In this document: in pieces, positions 37,101-41,201 of the stretch
Layout: every line of letters starts with the position of its first letter
Numbering within the stretch: position 1 is the first letter of the stretch
Origin: Pelodera strongyloides
Lineage: Eukaryota; Nematoda; Chromadorea; Rhabditida; Rhabditidae
Direction: 5' to 3'
DNA: 64,000 nucleotides
Assembly: GCA_036852015.1 (NCBI GenBank)
Contig: JAANDG010000214.1
Span: forward strand, 62,001 to 126,000
The notes under the pieces: model-generated
The model's input: the letters and a program-made list of their open reading frames with translations, nothing else
The model's database searches: none
Told to the model about the DNA's origin: nothing
Translations under genes and position numbers: made by a program

Positions 37101-38787
37101 TGATGCTCACTTCCCATTCAATGGAGGAATGTGAAGCATTGTGTTCACGAATTGGAATTCTGAATAAAGGAGAAATGGTTGCAATTGGAAGTGCGCAGTA
37201 TCTAAAATCCAAGTTAGATGTTTTAAATTTGTTGTCTCTCAAATTTTTTTTTGGTTCTTCTCCCTACGCTCGGAATCGCCTTTCTGCATTAACTTAAAGG
37301 GATGGGTTCACTACAAAATCACCTTGTTTTTATGCTTTCGTTTGATTGTACAAAGGTAAACTTAAACAAAGAGCATACAAAATATTTTTTGAATTATTCC
37401 CTAGGGAAGATATTAGGTAAAAAAGGTGAGTATTGATCGATCTTCCGATAAAGTTGTACTTCAAGATAAACCAAGGAAGCTAAGAGGTATGGTTGAAACA
37501 CACTGTGTTGAGCAAAATAAACTGTAGTTTTCATAGTTTATTTTACTTAAAACAATGAAAAACAGTGTGTTTCAGCCATATCACTTAGCTTCCCTGGTTT
37601 ATCTTGAAATACAACTTTATCGGAAGATCGATCAATACTCACCTTTTTTACCTAATATCTGTCCTAGGGAATAATTCAAGGAATATTTTTTGTGCTCTTT
37701 GTTTAAGTTTTCCTTTGTACAATCAAACTAAAAACAAGGTGATTTTGTTGTGAACCCATCCCTTTAATAACGAAAGGAATAGTTGTGTTTATAAATGATT
37801 ATACTAATTTAGATTGGCGCTATTAGCTTTAAAGCATTGTTGAATCCAAGAATGATTTAGATACGGCGGCAGTTTTAAGCTACTGATTGTTTTAAAACAT
37901 ATCATTAAACGTCAAGCTGCCCTTGATCGAGTCAAAGCGACATTTCCTTCTGCCGAATTGCTCACTATCAGCGACACATCTGTACATTTATATTGGAAGG
38001 TGCGTAACGTCCCTGACTATAAGTGAACGAATACTTTTCGAAGAAGTTTCTCATATAATAATTGGGGATAATATTCAAATCATAATGTTATCCGTTGCTT
38101 ACTGCTCAAGTGTGATTAATAATTTCTTAAAGGATCGCAGTCACTACAAAATCGTCGTTTTTCTTCGAGTTTACTTGTATTTAGTAAAGAATAGAGAGAA
38201 ATACTCTACCAAAACCGAATAATTTGAATTCCAACTCAGGGAGTGAACAAGTAGAAAAGTAGTTCTACTTAACTACCGCAGGATCACGAAACGTGTTCAT
38301 ACAGCTGCTTCCAGTATGCAAATTATTTCGGCAAATATCTGCATATTATATCTTTACATATACTGCAAGGGTCTGCGAGCATATCACTACACGTTTCATA
38401 ATCCCGCGGTAGTTAAGTAGAACTACTTTTCTACTTGTTCACCCCCTGAGTTGGAATTCAAATTATTCGGTTTTGGTAAAGTATTTGTCTCTATTCTTTA
38501 CTAAATTCAAACAAACTCGAAGCAAAATGATGATTTTGTAGTGACTGCGATCCTTTAATCAATGTATATATTTGTTCGTTGAGGTGGACAAACGTGATTG
38601 CGAGCAATGGTCGTTGATCTGGCACAAGGGGAGCCAAGTGGCCATTTCTTTGGATGCGAAGACATTCTGCGTGACGCAAGCCTCATTGGAAGAAGCGTTT
38701 ATACAAGTCATCAATGGCGCTACTCCGAACTCTGATACTACTAATACACAAAACGCTACCTTACCGCCTTACAACAATGGACATTAA
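1437..38787 (+). CDS. ABCA-subfamily full transporter, gene A (about 43 exons located)
   Basis: This is a full-length ABC transporter of subfamily A, the type that moves or flips lipids across membranes; nematode CED-7 and the ABT proteins belong here. Exons by my reading: 1437-1502, 1773-1838, 3976-4037, 4280-4406, 4687-4755, 4884-4961, 6077-6163, 6292-6417, 6488-6599, 6713-6859, 6964-7130, 7316-7432, 7581-7640, 7752-7945, 8481-8550, 9210-9281, 9709-9797, 10671-10787, 20458-20536, 21159-21212, 21368-21436, 21513-21592, 22540-22623, 22955-23103, 23244-23350, 24955-25030, 25489-25590, 25688-25761, 25906-26007, 26680-26816, 31905-31989, 32492-32581, 34134-34236, 34288-34315, 34365-34506, 34669-34743, 34824-34862, 35577-35667, 35769-35872, 36064-36236, 36767-36863, 37043-37212, 37873-37999, 38584-38787. 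Phases join across all of them. They sum to roughly 1,500 codons, somewhat short for the family (about 1,600-1,700) because part of ECD1 was not found. The least certain boundaries are at 34288-34506. The start is the ATG before QFTLLVWKNW. Confidence 0.88.
1858..2060. repeat. Degenerate CCCCGAT-rich repeat
   Basis: Units built on CCCCGATC and AAAAAACCCC recur every 20-40 bp through this stretch, in both orientations. The same vocabulary (CCCCGATATGTGCCCGAT) forms the termini of the element at 18274-19839. The stretch is probably a diverged terminal fragment of that DNA-transposon family lying in an intron of gene A. No coding content is evident. Confidence 0.55.
2314..2685. mobile_element. 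TTAA-flanked MITE, family AGGGAATATGTAGGC
   Basis: The terminal inverted repeats begin AGGGAATATGTAGGC and end GCCTACATATTCCCT. TTAA occurs at both ends (2310-2313 and 2686-2689). Related copies occur at 18029-19931 and 36360-36718. It contains no ORF. The right-hand TTAA is shared with the next MITE, so one element inserted directly against the other. This copy also serves as the empty-site reference for the nested insertion at 18274-19839. Confidence 0.8.
3108..3232. repeat. CA-rich microsatellite
   Basis: An interrupted (CA)n/(CACG)n tract lies inside the MITE at 2690-3855. The repeat-translated frames on both strands are artefacts. Confidence 0.85.
3320..3390 (-). repeat. tRNA-like (SINE head or tRNA pseudogene) segment
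   Basis: On the minus strand a B-box-like GGTTCGATTTCC (3331-3342) follows an A-box-like TGGTAATGCAATAAATGG about 25-30 nt upstream. Such spacing is typical of a tRNA-derived internal Pol III promoter. The acceptor stem does not close cleanly, so I read it as a SINE head or pseudogene rather than a working tRNA. Confidence 0.35.
4038..4279 (+). other. GC-AG intron of gene A
   Basis: The donor is AAG|GCAAGT, the classic GC-donor consensus, and the acceptor is TTTCAG at 4274-4279. Phase 2 is preserved across it. The equivalent intron in gene B (43038-43172) also has a GC donor (CAG|GCAAGC), so the unusual donor predates the gene duplication. Confidence 0.75.
5140..5612. mobile_element. Palindromic TTAA-flanked MITE, family AGGSATAGGTTCACC
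   Basis: A 473-bp near-perfect inverted repeat has long arms that fold on each other (AGGCATAGGTTCACCTCG at the left, CGAGGTGAACCTATCCCT at the right). TTAA flanks it at 5136-5139 and 5613-5616. There is no coding capacity. It lies in the gene A intron after the RRLPVPP exon. Confidence 0.8.
5613..6076. other. Gene A intron remainder
   Basis: No coding exon is evident between the palindromic MITE and the acceptor at 6076. A short stem-rich segment at 5880-5945 contains local hairpins but matches no RNA family I know. Confidence 0.3.
7316..10787 (+). CDS. Gene A, nucleotide-binding domain 1
   Basis: Seven exons encode the first ATPase domain, on the cytosolic side. The Walker A motif GHNGAGKST and the Q-loop region YCPQHNVLYDDMTVWEHL lie in 7752-7945. 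The ABC signature LSGGQKRKLSLGMAL lies in 9210-9281. Walker B with D-loop, VVLLDEPTAGMD, lies in 9709-9797, and the switch histidine region TTHYLDEAEELGD in 10671-10787. All catalytic motifs look intact, so the domain should bind and hydrolyse ATP. The exon lengths 117, 60, 194, 72, 89 and 117 equal those in gene B; the 70-bp exon is 73 bp there. The preceding linker carries KLEELAQKHEKDPGRDN, a lysine- and aspartate-rich stretch also seen in gene B. Confidence 0.9.
8580..8952. mobile_element. Palindromic TTAA-flanked MITE, family AGGGAGAGGCCC-like
   Basis: TTAA lies at 8576-8579 and 8953-8956. The arms contain the block TGTCCGGAATTTCAGAAATA and its complement. The same block occurs in the copy at 43868-44376 and in the interrupted copy at 57524. 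It is non-coding and sits in the intron between the NBD1 exons of gene A. Confidence 0.72.
9020..9182. mobile_element. Short hairpin MITE ending 27 bp before an exon
   Basis: A 163-bp inverted repeat has arms reading GCGAACTGCTAGCC... and ...GGCTAGCATTGCGC, flanked by TTAA at 9016-9019 and 9183-9186. The central loop is only a few bases. It ends 27 bp upstream of the LSGGQ exon of gene A (9210-9281), so that intron's polypyrimidine and branch region lies in or beside the MITE. Confidence 0.75.
9470..9645. repeat. Cluster of GGGTAGTAT motifs on both strands
   Basis: At least six copies of GGGTAGTAT or its complement ATACTACCC occur within about 170 bp of the gene A intron preceding the Walker B exon. 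They are spaced unevenly and are not a simple tandem array. I do not recognise the family. Confidence 0.6.
10871..13283 (+). pseudogene. Penelope-like reverse transcriptase with one frameshift
   Basis: This enzyme would copy element RNA into DNA. The open frame runs from about 10871 to 12805 and continues in another frame to 13283. Visible features in order are a basic N-terminal stretch (IKRPPKRRGPRKKR), a Cys-rich block (CNCKSYLSLC), NIYGVPKLHKK, motif A IDFSSLFTSLP, motif B VPQGGNASPLLADL, then YRYMDDIAIFY (motif C), FLDLFLTRS and YNKTDDYSFDVIRFPMFDSN. The combination GxPKLHK, DFSSLFTSLP and YMDD followed by FLDxxLTR is characteristic of Penelope-like RTs. The frame breaks about ten codons before YMDD, near 12795, so this copy is non-functional unless the break is a sequence error. 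Its AT-rich codon use differs from the transporter exons. Confidence 0.72.
13727..13785 (+). ncRNA. Hammerhead-ribozyme-like core, copy 1
   Basis: CTGACGA (13727-13733) is followed by GACCCC, a loop of about 28 nt, GGGGTC and GAAA (13774-13777). This matches the conserved CUGANGA / stem II / GAAA core, with a 6-bp stem II. GAAAC-GGG-GTC would form the two-base-pair stem III and a C at the cleavage position, as in minimal hammerheads of Penelope-like elements. Stem I is not clear next to the core; an outer pairing ATGGCC (13714-13719) with GGCCAT downstream is possible. Activity is unproven. Confidence 0.55.
13880..14262 (+). repeat. 5' LTR of the gag-protease Bel/Pao-type element
   Basis: It is nearly identical to 19983-20362 from ATCCTATTCAAGG to GTACGCATATTATA, with a few substitutions. 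It contains a TATA-like CAGTATATAAGC (about 14175) and AATAAA some 30 bp later, the usual U3/R layout. The first about 10 bp differ between the two copies, so the 5' boundary is approximate. Confidence 0.75.
14263..14290 (+). promoter_or_regulatory. Candidate primer-binding site
   Basis: Directly after the left LTR the sequence reads TTTGGTGCACCTGTGG. A TGG starting 2-3 nt after the LTR is the usual beginning of a tRNA-primed minus-strand start site. I have not identified the matching tRNA. Confidence 0.45.
14354..17528 (+). pseudogene. Bel/Pao-type gag and aspartic protease, frameshifted, with a basic tail
   Basis: The first frame (ATG 14354 to 16915, 853 codons) has an N-terminal helical region, a long Pro/Thr/His-rich linker, and a Gag core of the DUF1759 type from about residue 446 (RLPTFHGRRGEDWNKFASMF). 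A CCHC zinc knuckle CYNCGRHGHLAAHC follows near residue 692, then an aspartic protease motif LLDTGSQKDYV near 764. It shifts to a second frame (from 16881) with the rest of the protease-like DUF1758 region (IPSVILGNTSAWKFI, GLLLTGE). In place of a reverse transcriptase the protein then has about 120 residues rich in Arg, Lys and Ser, and stops at 17528. The GC-rich codons contrast with the AT-rich surroundings. The frameshift may be mutation or programmed. Confidence 0.75.
17542..17930. mobile_element. TTAA-flanked MITE, family AGGGACAGGCCC
   Basis: This 389-bp element with TTAA on both sides (17538-17541, 17931-17934) inserted just downstream of the gag-protease stop codon. The arms share AGGGACAGGCCCATCAAA and its complement. 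An oppositely oriented, nearly identical copy of the same length is at 35116-35504. Confidence 0.85.
18029..19931. mobile_element. MITE of the AGGGAATATGTAGGC family carrying a nested transposon
   Basis: The ends are AGCGAATATGTAGGC and GCCTACATATTCCCT, flanked by TTAA (18025-18028, 19932-19935). The normal size is about 370 bp. This copy is enlarged by the insertion at 18274-19839. Confidence 0.78.
18274..19839. mobile_element. Non-autonomous TA-flanked DNA transposon nested in a MITE
   Basis: The ends are inverted repeats with the shared core CCCCGATATGTGCCCGATTA, and CCCGAT subterminal repeats are present. The related MITE at 2314-2685 shows the empty site as GTGGGTAATTCTAGAC. Here GTGGGTA precedes the insertion and TAATTGTAGAC follows it, so the target duplication is TA. 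About 1.57 kb, with no transposase frame. TA duplication suggests the Tc1/mariner superfamily, but the terminal bases (CA) alone do not prove it. Confidence 0.7.
19983..20362 (+). repeat. 3' LTR of the gag-protease Bel/Pao-type element
   Basis: This is the direct repeat of 13880-14262. It starts TGTCTTGAATATCC after a short purine-containing run and ends ATATTATA. GATGCC follows immediately. It lies 95 bp before the gene A exon at 20458. Confidence 0.75.
20458..22623 (+). CDS. Gene A, post-NBD1 regulatory segment
   Basis: Five exons (20458-20536, 21159-21212, 21368-21436, 21513-21592, 22540-22623) continue the frame after the 9.7-kb intron that holds the Penelope-like and Bel/Pao-type elements. 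The exon ending FGIERNSLESVFFR matches the ABCA consensus found at the end of NBD1 (YGIxxTTLExVFLxV), followed by VGELAERLTGKK. In ABCA transporters this region links NBD1 to TMD2. Exon lengths are the same as in gene B (79, 54, 69, 80, 84), which confirms that the huge intron has not broken the reading frame. Confidence 0.8.
21681..21855. mobile_element. Short hairpin MITE (AGCGAAATACCGGC)
   Basis: The inverted repeat arms AGCGAAATACCGGCCGGTTT and AAACCGGCTGGTATTTCGCT are flanked by TTAA (21677-21680, 21856-21859). It abuts the next MITE and shares the TTAA with it. Confidence 0.75.
21860..22227. mobile_element. Diverged AGGGACAGGCCC-family MITE
   Basis: The left end is AAGGACAGGCCAACC and the right end GGTGGGCCTGTCCCT, followed by TTCAA instead of TTAA. 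The arms are palindromic around 22045. It sits in the gene A intron before the VGELAERLTGKK exon. Confidence 0.65.
22955..34506 (+). CDS. Gene A, TMD2 and second extracellular domain exons
   Basis: The exon 22955-23103 gives RPVFSFVALLAKRLIF and a long hydrophobic helix, the TM that opens TMD2. ECD2 follows at 23244-23350, 24955-25030 and 25489-25590; the last reads YGVYNRFALHSMPVAVNTL, like the family motif with N-x-x-x-H-S before TM8. Hydrophobic exons follow at 25906-26007, 26680-26816, 31905-31989, 32492-32581, 34134-34236 and 34365-34506. The frame runs through the intron holding the Gypsy element (26817-31904). The least certain boundaries are 34288-34315 and 34365-34506: the downstream phase fits only if a 49-nt intron with donor GC|GTTTGA at 34316 is used. 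Otherwise a one-base indel would have to be assumed. Confidence 0.68.
23474..24308. mobile_element. MITE (AGGGATGGGTTCAC family) split by a Penelope-like 3' fragment
   Basis: Blocks such as TTTTTTGAATTATT and CCTAGGGAAGATATTAGG match the intact copy at 37298-37763 at both edges; the right end is GTGAACCCATCCCT then TTAA. Between about 23530 and 24160 foreign sequence intervenes. It resembles the 3' non-coding part of the element at 13300-13870, including the hammerhead-like core. The left terminal repeat is missing. Confidence 0.6.
23999..24055 (+). ncRNA. Hammerhead-ribozyme-like core, copy 2
   Basis: CTGATGA (23999-24005), GACCC, a loop of about 29 nt, GGGTC, GAAA (24045-24048), then CGGGGTT. 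Stem II is 5 bp, and the two-base-pair stem III pattern AC...GT repeats copy 1, with T instead of C at the cleavage position. The flanking sequence differs from copy 1, so conservation is concentrated in the core. Confidence 0.5.
24480..24612. repeat. One end of a MITE (complement of AGGGAGAGGTTCATCTC)
   Basis: The right end GATGAACCTCTCCCT is followed by TTAA (24613-24616). The same sequence in the other orientation appears at about 31080-31130 and 31357. A matching left terminus was not found, so this is a fragment. Confidence 0.5.
26170..26624. repeat. Diverged palindromic repeat ending in TTAA
   Basis: The arms around TTTGATATGTATTGTAAACC (left) and GGTTTACAATACATATCGGA (right) face each other, as do CCAAATCAAGGATC and GATCCTTGATTTGG. 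The right terminus CCCCATCCCT is followed by TTAA. It lies in a TMD2 intron of gene A. Confidence 0.6.
26968..27317 (-). repeat. Gypsy LTR, left copy (3' LTR by element orientation)
   Basis: A 350-bp TG...CA repeat, nearly identical to 30555-30905 apart from one C in a C-run near 27109. The near identity implies a recent insertion. Confidence 0.93.
27318..27331 (-). promoter_or_regulatory. Polypurine tract of the Gypsy element
   Basis: On the minus strand, AAAAAGGGAGG lies directly against the LTR start TGTTAGG. This is the expected plus-strand primer site for an element transcribed on the minus strand. Confidence 0.75.
27397..28254 (+). pseudogene. Gypsy reverse transcriptase (inverted segment)
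   Basis: RT motifs run from the N-terminal VFRPKRMVPIHYKENVEAEL through VRVCADFSTGLNDAL, TTLDFKDAYLQVEL (motif A), FGVKTAPGIFQQIMD (motif B) and AYLDDVIVSG (motif C) to RSFIGKINYYGRFI. The catalytic aspartates are present. The frame breaks near 28225-28232, in a seven-A run after LDEL, which puts the RNase H in the next frame. The beginning of pol (protease, RT N-terminus) is missing: the homology starts only about 15 codons upstream of VFRPKRMVP. Confidence 0.85.
28240..28738 (+). pseudogene. Gypsy RNase H (inverted segment)
   Basis: LLLVTDASQYGLGAVLLHRM, then EKEGLAIFWAMKKFYKYLMG and FTLVTDHKPLVSIF, mark the retrotransposon RNase H with its catalytic acidic residues. A second frame change occurs at about 28640-28657, between LQRYA and KGFDFKIVF. 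A 31-bp stretch at 28628-28658 here is identical to 31326-31356. Confidence 0.82.
28657..30000 (+). pseudogene. Gypsy integrase (inverted segment)
   Basis: After the RNase H remnant GCADVLSRL, the frame carries the HHCC zinc-binding region (H near GHQGIVRTKSL, then CANCCRAQK). The catalytic core follows: VHADFAGPLEGKYYLVVVDA (first D), LVTDNDTQFTSGEF (second D), and QAERFVDTFKRALL (E). A C-terminal GPY/F-like region ends NQLRSRS. The domain itself looks intact. From about 30003 the open frame runs on into antisense gag and LTR-leader sequence, so its last about 100 codons are not native protein. Confidence 0.85.
30003..30337 (-). pseudogene. Gypsy gag N-terminus (native orientation), truncated
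   Basis: On the minus strand an ATG at 30310 opens MADENMNNWQVFLSTL, followed by a coiled-coil-like stretch (LEEGQKALQVNQANTVERLL). The Gypsy Gag block PLFEYNVDQGASFANWYKDH comes next. About 100 residues are readable before the sequence becomes antisense to the integrase end near 30003-30030. Capsid, nucleocapsid and protease are missing. The leader from the LTR to this ATG is 244 nt, a normal length. Confidence 0.75.
30535..30554 (-). promoter_or_regulatory. Primer-binding site of the Gypsy element
   Basis: On the minus strand, after the LTR end ATAACA, the sequence is CTGGCGTTCAGGAGTCGG. TGG one base after the LTR is the usual PBS start, which supports minus-strand orientation of the element. 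Confidence 0.65.
30555..30905 (-). repeat. Gypsy LTR, right copy (5' LTR by element orientation)
   Basis: A 351-bp repeat matching 26968-27317, followed by the AAAGG target duplication at 30906-30910. Confidence 0.93.
31060..31640. repeat. Composite repeat: MITE end, inserted segment and Penelope-like 3' fragment
   Basis: The MITE sequence (ATCTCAAATCACC ... TTTTTATTGATAA) is interrupted at about 31126 and resumes at 31357 (ATAGCACAAATATCATTC), compared with the fragment at 24480-24612. The insert begins CCAGCCGGCTCACGCCGCC, which resembles a segment at 51912. It is followed by about 250 bp containing a minus-strand hammerhead-like core. Confidence 0.5.
31535..31602 (-). ncRNA. Hammerhead-ribozyme-like core, copy 3
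   Basis: On the minus strand: CTGATGA (31602-31596), T, GACCCC, a loop of about 35 nt, GGGGTC, GAAA (31547-31544), CGGGTT. Stem II is 6 bp, and the short stem III pattern repeats that of the other copies. This orphan copy is not next to a visible reverse transcriptase. Confidence 0.5.
32057..32288. mobile_element. Hairpin MITE (AGGGACGGCCCACGAG)
   Basis: TTAA at 32053-32056 and 32289-32292 flank a palindrome. Matching internal arms are GTTGTGCCGAAAACCTG and CAGGCGTTCGGCACAAC. It is non-coding, in a gene A TMD2 intron. Confidence 0.65.
32748..33170. mobile_element. MITE array member 1 (AGGATCGCARTCAC family)
   Basis: The left end is AGGATCGCAATCACTAC and the right end GAAGTGACTGCCTTCCT, with TTAA at 32744-32747 and 33171-33174. 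The inner palindrome is centred near 32960. A better preserved copy is at 38131-38554. Confidence 0.72.
33175..33422. mobile_element. MITE array member 2 (AGGAGGAGGCTCA family)
   Basis: The left end AGGAGGAGGCTCATAAG and right end ACTCGTGACCCTCCGCCT are followed by TTAA (33423-33426). It shares TTAA 33171-33174 with the preceding member. The same terminal repeat bounds the larger element at 47673-49148. Confidence 0.72.
33427..33708. mobile_element. MITE array member 3 (AGGGAGGTG family)
   Basis: The ends are AGGGAGGTGTTCACTTCG and CGAACGGAGCCCCTCCCT, with TTAA on both sides (33423-33426, 33709-33712). It is 282 bp with a partial internal palindrome. Confidence 0.62.
33713..34128. mobile_element. 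MITE array member 4, a near-perfect palindrome abutting an exon
   Basis: The arms of about 200 bp read AGGAGGAAGCTCACGAGAAT and ATTCTCGTGAGCCTCCTCCT. TTAA lies at 33709-33712 and 34129-34132. Its right terminus is pyrimidine-rich, and the following TTAA plus G makes the AG acceptor of the gene A exon that starts at 34134. Confidence 0.78.
34669..38787 (+). CDS. Gene A, nucleotide-binding domain 2 and C-terminus
   Basis: Nine exons encode the second ATPase domain. Walker A is split by an intron: ECFGLLG at the end of 35577-35667 joins ASGAGKTTAFD in 35769-35872. The Q-loop IGYCPQFD lies in 36064-36236, the signature SGGQKRRISLAAAL and Walker B LTILDEPTAGVD in 36767-36863, and the switch histidine MLTSHSMEECEALC in 37043-37212. 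The last exon has the family C-terminal block VTQASLEEAFIQV and stops at TAA 38785-38787. Keeping frame across 35667/35769 requires a GC donor (G|GCACGT), because the nearby GT leaves an incompatible phase. A polyadenylation signal AATAAA lies at 38957. Confidence 0.85.
35116..35504. mobile_element. TTAA-flanked MITE, family AGGGACAGGCCC
   Basis: 389 bp with TTAA at 35112-35115 and 35505-35508. It is nearly identical to 17542-17930 in inverted orientation. It lies in the gene A intron before the first NBD2 Walker exon. Confidence 0.85.
36360..36718. mobile_element. TTAA-flanked MITE, family AGGGAATATGTAGGC
   Basis: 359 bp with TTAA at 36356-36359 and 36719-36722. It resembles 2314-2685 in the opposite orientation and ends 44 bp before the NBD2 signature exon. 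Confidence 0.82.
37298..37763. mobile_element. Palindromic TTAA-flanked MITE, family AGGGATGGGTTCAC
   Basis: A 466-bp palindrome with TTAA at 37294-37297 and 37764-37767. The arms carry CACCTTGTTTTTATG and CCCTAGGGAAGATATTAGG with their complements. This is the intact reference copy for the split element at 23474-24308. Confidence 0.82.
38131..38554. mobile_element. Palindromic TTAA-flanked MITE, family AGGATCGCAGTCAC
   Basis: A 424-bp near-perfect palindrome with TTAA at 38127-38130 and 38555-38558. It ends 29 bp before the last gene A exon (38584-38787). Confidence 0.82.
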
Positions 38788-39784
38788 CCGCCCAATCAGT
38801 AGAACAACTCAATAATGAATGAGACATTTCAATCCTTTCCTAACTTTAATCCTCTAATTAAATCGTGCACAAAAAGGGATGATGTCTTTGCTTCGCTTCA
38901 TCAGGTACATAATAAGGAATGTGACCAAATGCTGACCATACTTTTAACAATCTGACAATAAAACATTTTTTTTAAGCTACTCTGCATTGAACTAAAACCT
39001 GAAACAGAGTTCCAAGAAAATTCTTGCAAGAATTTTTTTTATCAGAGACCTGTTTCTCCAACATTTGCTTCTTCCAAAAATTGTTTGATCATCAGAAAGG
39101 TACCATTTTGTTAGACACTTTCTATTGCGTCACCAAAAAAAACAGCTAACAATAAGAACAGGGTTGGCAATTTTCCAACACCTGCAGGCAATGAACATAA
39201 TTTTCTCGTGCTTCTTATCTGACAAAAGAAAATGTAGGTGAAATCGTAATTACCGCGCGTGTTTAACTGAAGAAACTTTTGACAGGTAAATGTTGGACTA
39301 ACGGCCTCTGGCGTGTGATTGCAGCGAAACGAAAAAAAAGCAAAGTAACAGTCAAGCCTATCTACGATGAAGTAAAAAGAACAACAATGTAATCTTATTA
39401 CATAAAGTTGGGTGCTTCGCTTGTTTGTTTGTGTGTTTGTTTGATTGATTGTACATCTGGATGATGTGCGTTACGCTCAGGAAGTATGATTGGTTCAGTA
39501 GTTCATGTTCCCATGCACTGAGAAGTCTAATTTTTTGAACCACTTTTGAATCCACGTTTCACGCATGCATGAAGTAAAAAAATGTACTAAAAAATGTACG
39601 GCGTAGCCATCTGTTAGATAAATAAAGTGGCAGCATCATCCAGTTTATGAGTGTATTCAATTCAGTCGCTGATATAGTAAAAAATTAGAAAAAAAGTGCA
39701 GAATATATTTAAGAATTCAAACGAAATTTGAAAGTGTAGCAATAATACGGATAGACCATTTTGCACGTGATTTCGCAGCCCAGA
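38788..39784 (+). other. 3' UTR of gene A and intergenic sequence
   Basis: AATAAA at 38957-38962 is a plausible polyadenylation signal for gene A. A TTTG/TTGA low-complexity run lies at 39420-39450. No other gene is evident here. Confidence 0.5.
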
Positions 39785-40004
39785 CCATTTTGTTGTTATA
39801 TAATAGTTTATTGATACACACATAGAAACATATGTAATCAAAAGGATACCCTAAGACGAACGGCTTCACAACAGTTCCTACTAACAAGGGTCCAAACTAA
39901 TACACATTATCATAAAGATCATACATATTACTATAAAGAGTATAAATTATATAAATTATAAAATTATATATTATTCATTCATTTTCCAAAACTTTACAAC
40001 ATCT
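39785..40004 (-). mobile_element. 3' non-coding end of the ORF1-like element
   Basis: It shares blocks such as GGATACCCTAAGACGAAC and ATAATAGTTTATT with 50849-50970, showing a dispersed repeat rather than a unique host UTR. On the minus strand it ends with an AATAAACTATTAT polyadenylation-like signal. Confidence 0.6.
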
Positions 40005-40751
40005 TCATTTAGATTTTTTATCCAACGATTTTGTTAATGTTTGTGCAATACAAGCAATAATGTCTAACATTGGGTCATTTGACGGCAATTGTTCGGTATC
40101 GGCAATTGCCTCATTTACGAGCACCTGAGGGGAGGATAACTGCGGTGTCACTTCGGGTGACAAATTGGGCGGGGGCAATTGCTCATTCATTTCCTGTCGA
40201 GGTTGTTCAATTGCCCGTGGGGTCATAGGCAACTCAGCTGAGGATTCTGGTTGGACTTTGACCTCTGACTGTGCTCGTGCAGCTTGACGACGAAGAAATC
40301 CTTCCTGACGTTGCTGCGGTGTTTCGGCACGACGAACCATGATGTGAGAGAGTTCTGGGATAGACTTGAGCTTCGTAGATAGTTCCTTAAAATAGGGAAG
40401 GCGGCAGCCGGGATTCATACAACAAATGATAGGGCGAATGAAATTATTGCGGAATTTGCCTATACGGCCCAGAATGTGAAACGAGCCGGGTGAGTTATTC
40501 GACAAAGACATGATCTTGGAAACAATATCAAAGTCATAACTCACCCTTTTGCTCTCCTCCACGTTGAGTACGACGAATTGATTCTTGAGTTCAGTACGGC
40601 GGAATGATTCCTTGAGTTCTTCTCGAATGAAGGCCTTCAGATCAGTGAATAATTCGGTGATTGTTTGTCGAATAGAAATATCGGGACGAGAAATAGGGGT
40701 CTGATCATTAGGACAGATCATTTTGGTGGACACACGACCGCTCGCTGTCAA
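40005..40751 (-). CDS. Retroelement ORF1-like protein, 248 aa
   Basis: An intact minus-strand frame has a helical N-terminus (LFTDLKAFIREELKESFRR). A central block, FVVLNVEESKR...SFHILGRIGKFRN...RPIICC, follows. Next comes LSHIMVRRAETPQQRQEGFL, which resembles the RRM-like and VRPSLTPEER-like parts of LINE ORF1 proteins. The C-terminal half is Pro/Gln/Glu-rich. Such proteins bind element RNA. No reverse transcriptase is adjacent, and the upstream side begins with a 16-bp tandem repeat. It could also be a domesticated or non-autonomous gene; the dispersed 3' end argues for a mobile element. Confidence 0.55.
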   Translation of the reverse strand: MTASGRVSTKMICPNDQTPISRPDISIRQTITELFTDLKAFIREELKESFRRTELKNQFVVLNVEESKRVSYDFDIVSKIMSLSNNSPGSFHILGRIGKFRNNFIRPIICCMNPGCRLPYFKELSTKLKSIPELSHIMVRRAETPQQRQEGFLRRQAARAQSEVKVQPESSAELPMTPRAIEQPRQEMNEQLPPPNLSPEVTPQLSSPQVLVNEAIADTEQLPSNDPMLDIIACIAQTLTKSLDKKSK

Positions 40752-40755
40752 GGCT

Positions 40756-40829
40756 GAGGGTAGGAGTGGCAGAGGGTAGGAGTGGCAGAGGGTAGGAGTG
40801 GCAGAGGGTAGGAGTGGCAGAGGGTAGGA
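40756..40829. repeat. 16-bp minisatellite
   Basis: Four and a half tandem copies of GAGGGTAGGAGTGGCA lie just upstream of the ORF1-like start on the minus strand. The copies are identical, so the array is young. Confidence 0.9.
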
Positions 40830-40964
40830 TAAACAGGAACAGGATGAGGCTTTCTCGCAACACGTGCATACGGTCTGCGGTAAACATGTTATCGTATAAA
40901 ATCGCGTTACTCATTTTTCAAACTTGCCACGTAAGAAATCAACTCTTTTTTTGCCCACGCCGCA

Positions 40965-41032
40965 CGCACAAAAAAACACACACACACACGCGGATGCACG
41001 CACGCACGTAAACGCACGCACGCACTCCCCTT
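40965..41032. repeat. CA/CG-rich microsatellite
   Basis: Interrupted CACA and CGCACGCA units lie upstream of gene B. Confidence 0.75.
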
Positions 41033-41201
41033 GTCATGACTGGAGTTGAAAATAAATGCAACCGACTGAAACATTAGTTGAAAAGAAAGCAGATTGTGCA
41101 AAATTTATTGATGAAAATTGAATTACAGCGACATATATAGTCGGATATTCTTTTGCCAGAAACCAGAAACGCCTAGAATCGAAACAAGAAAAGGTGGCTC
41201 G

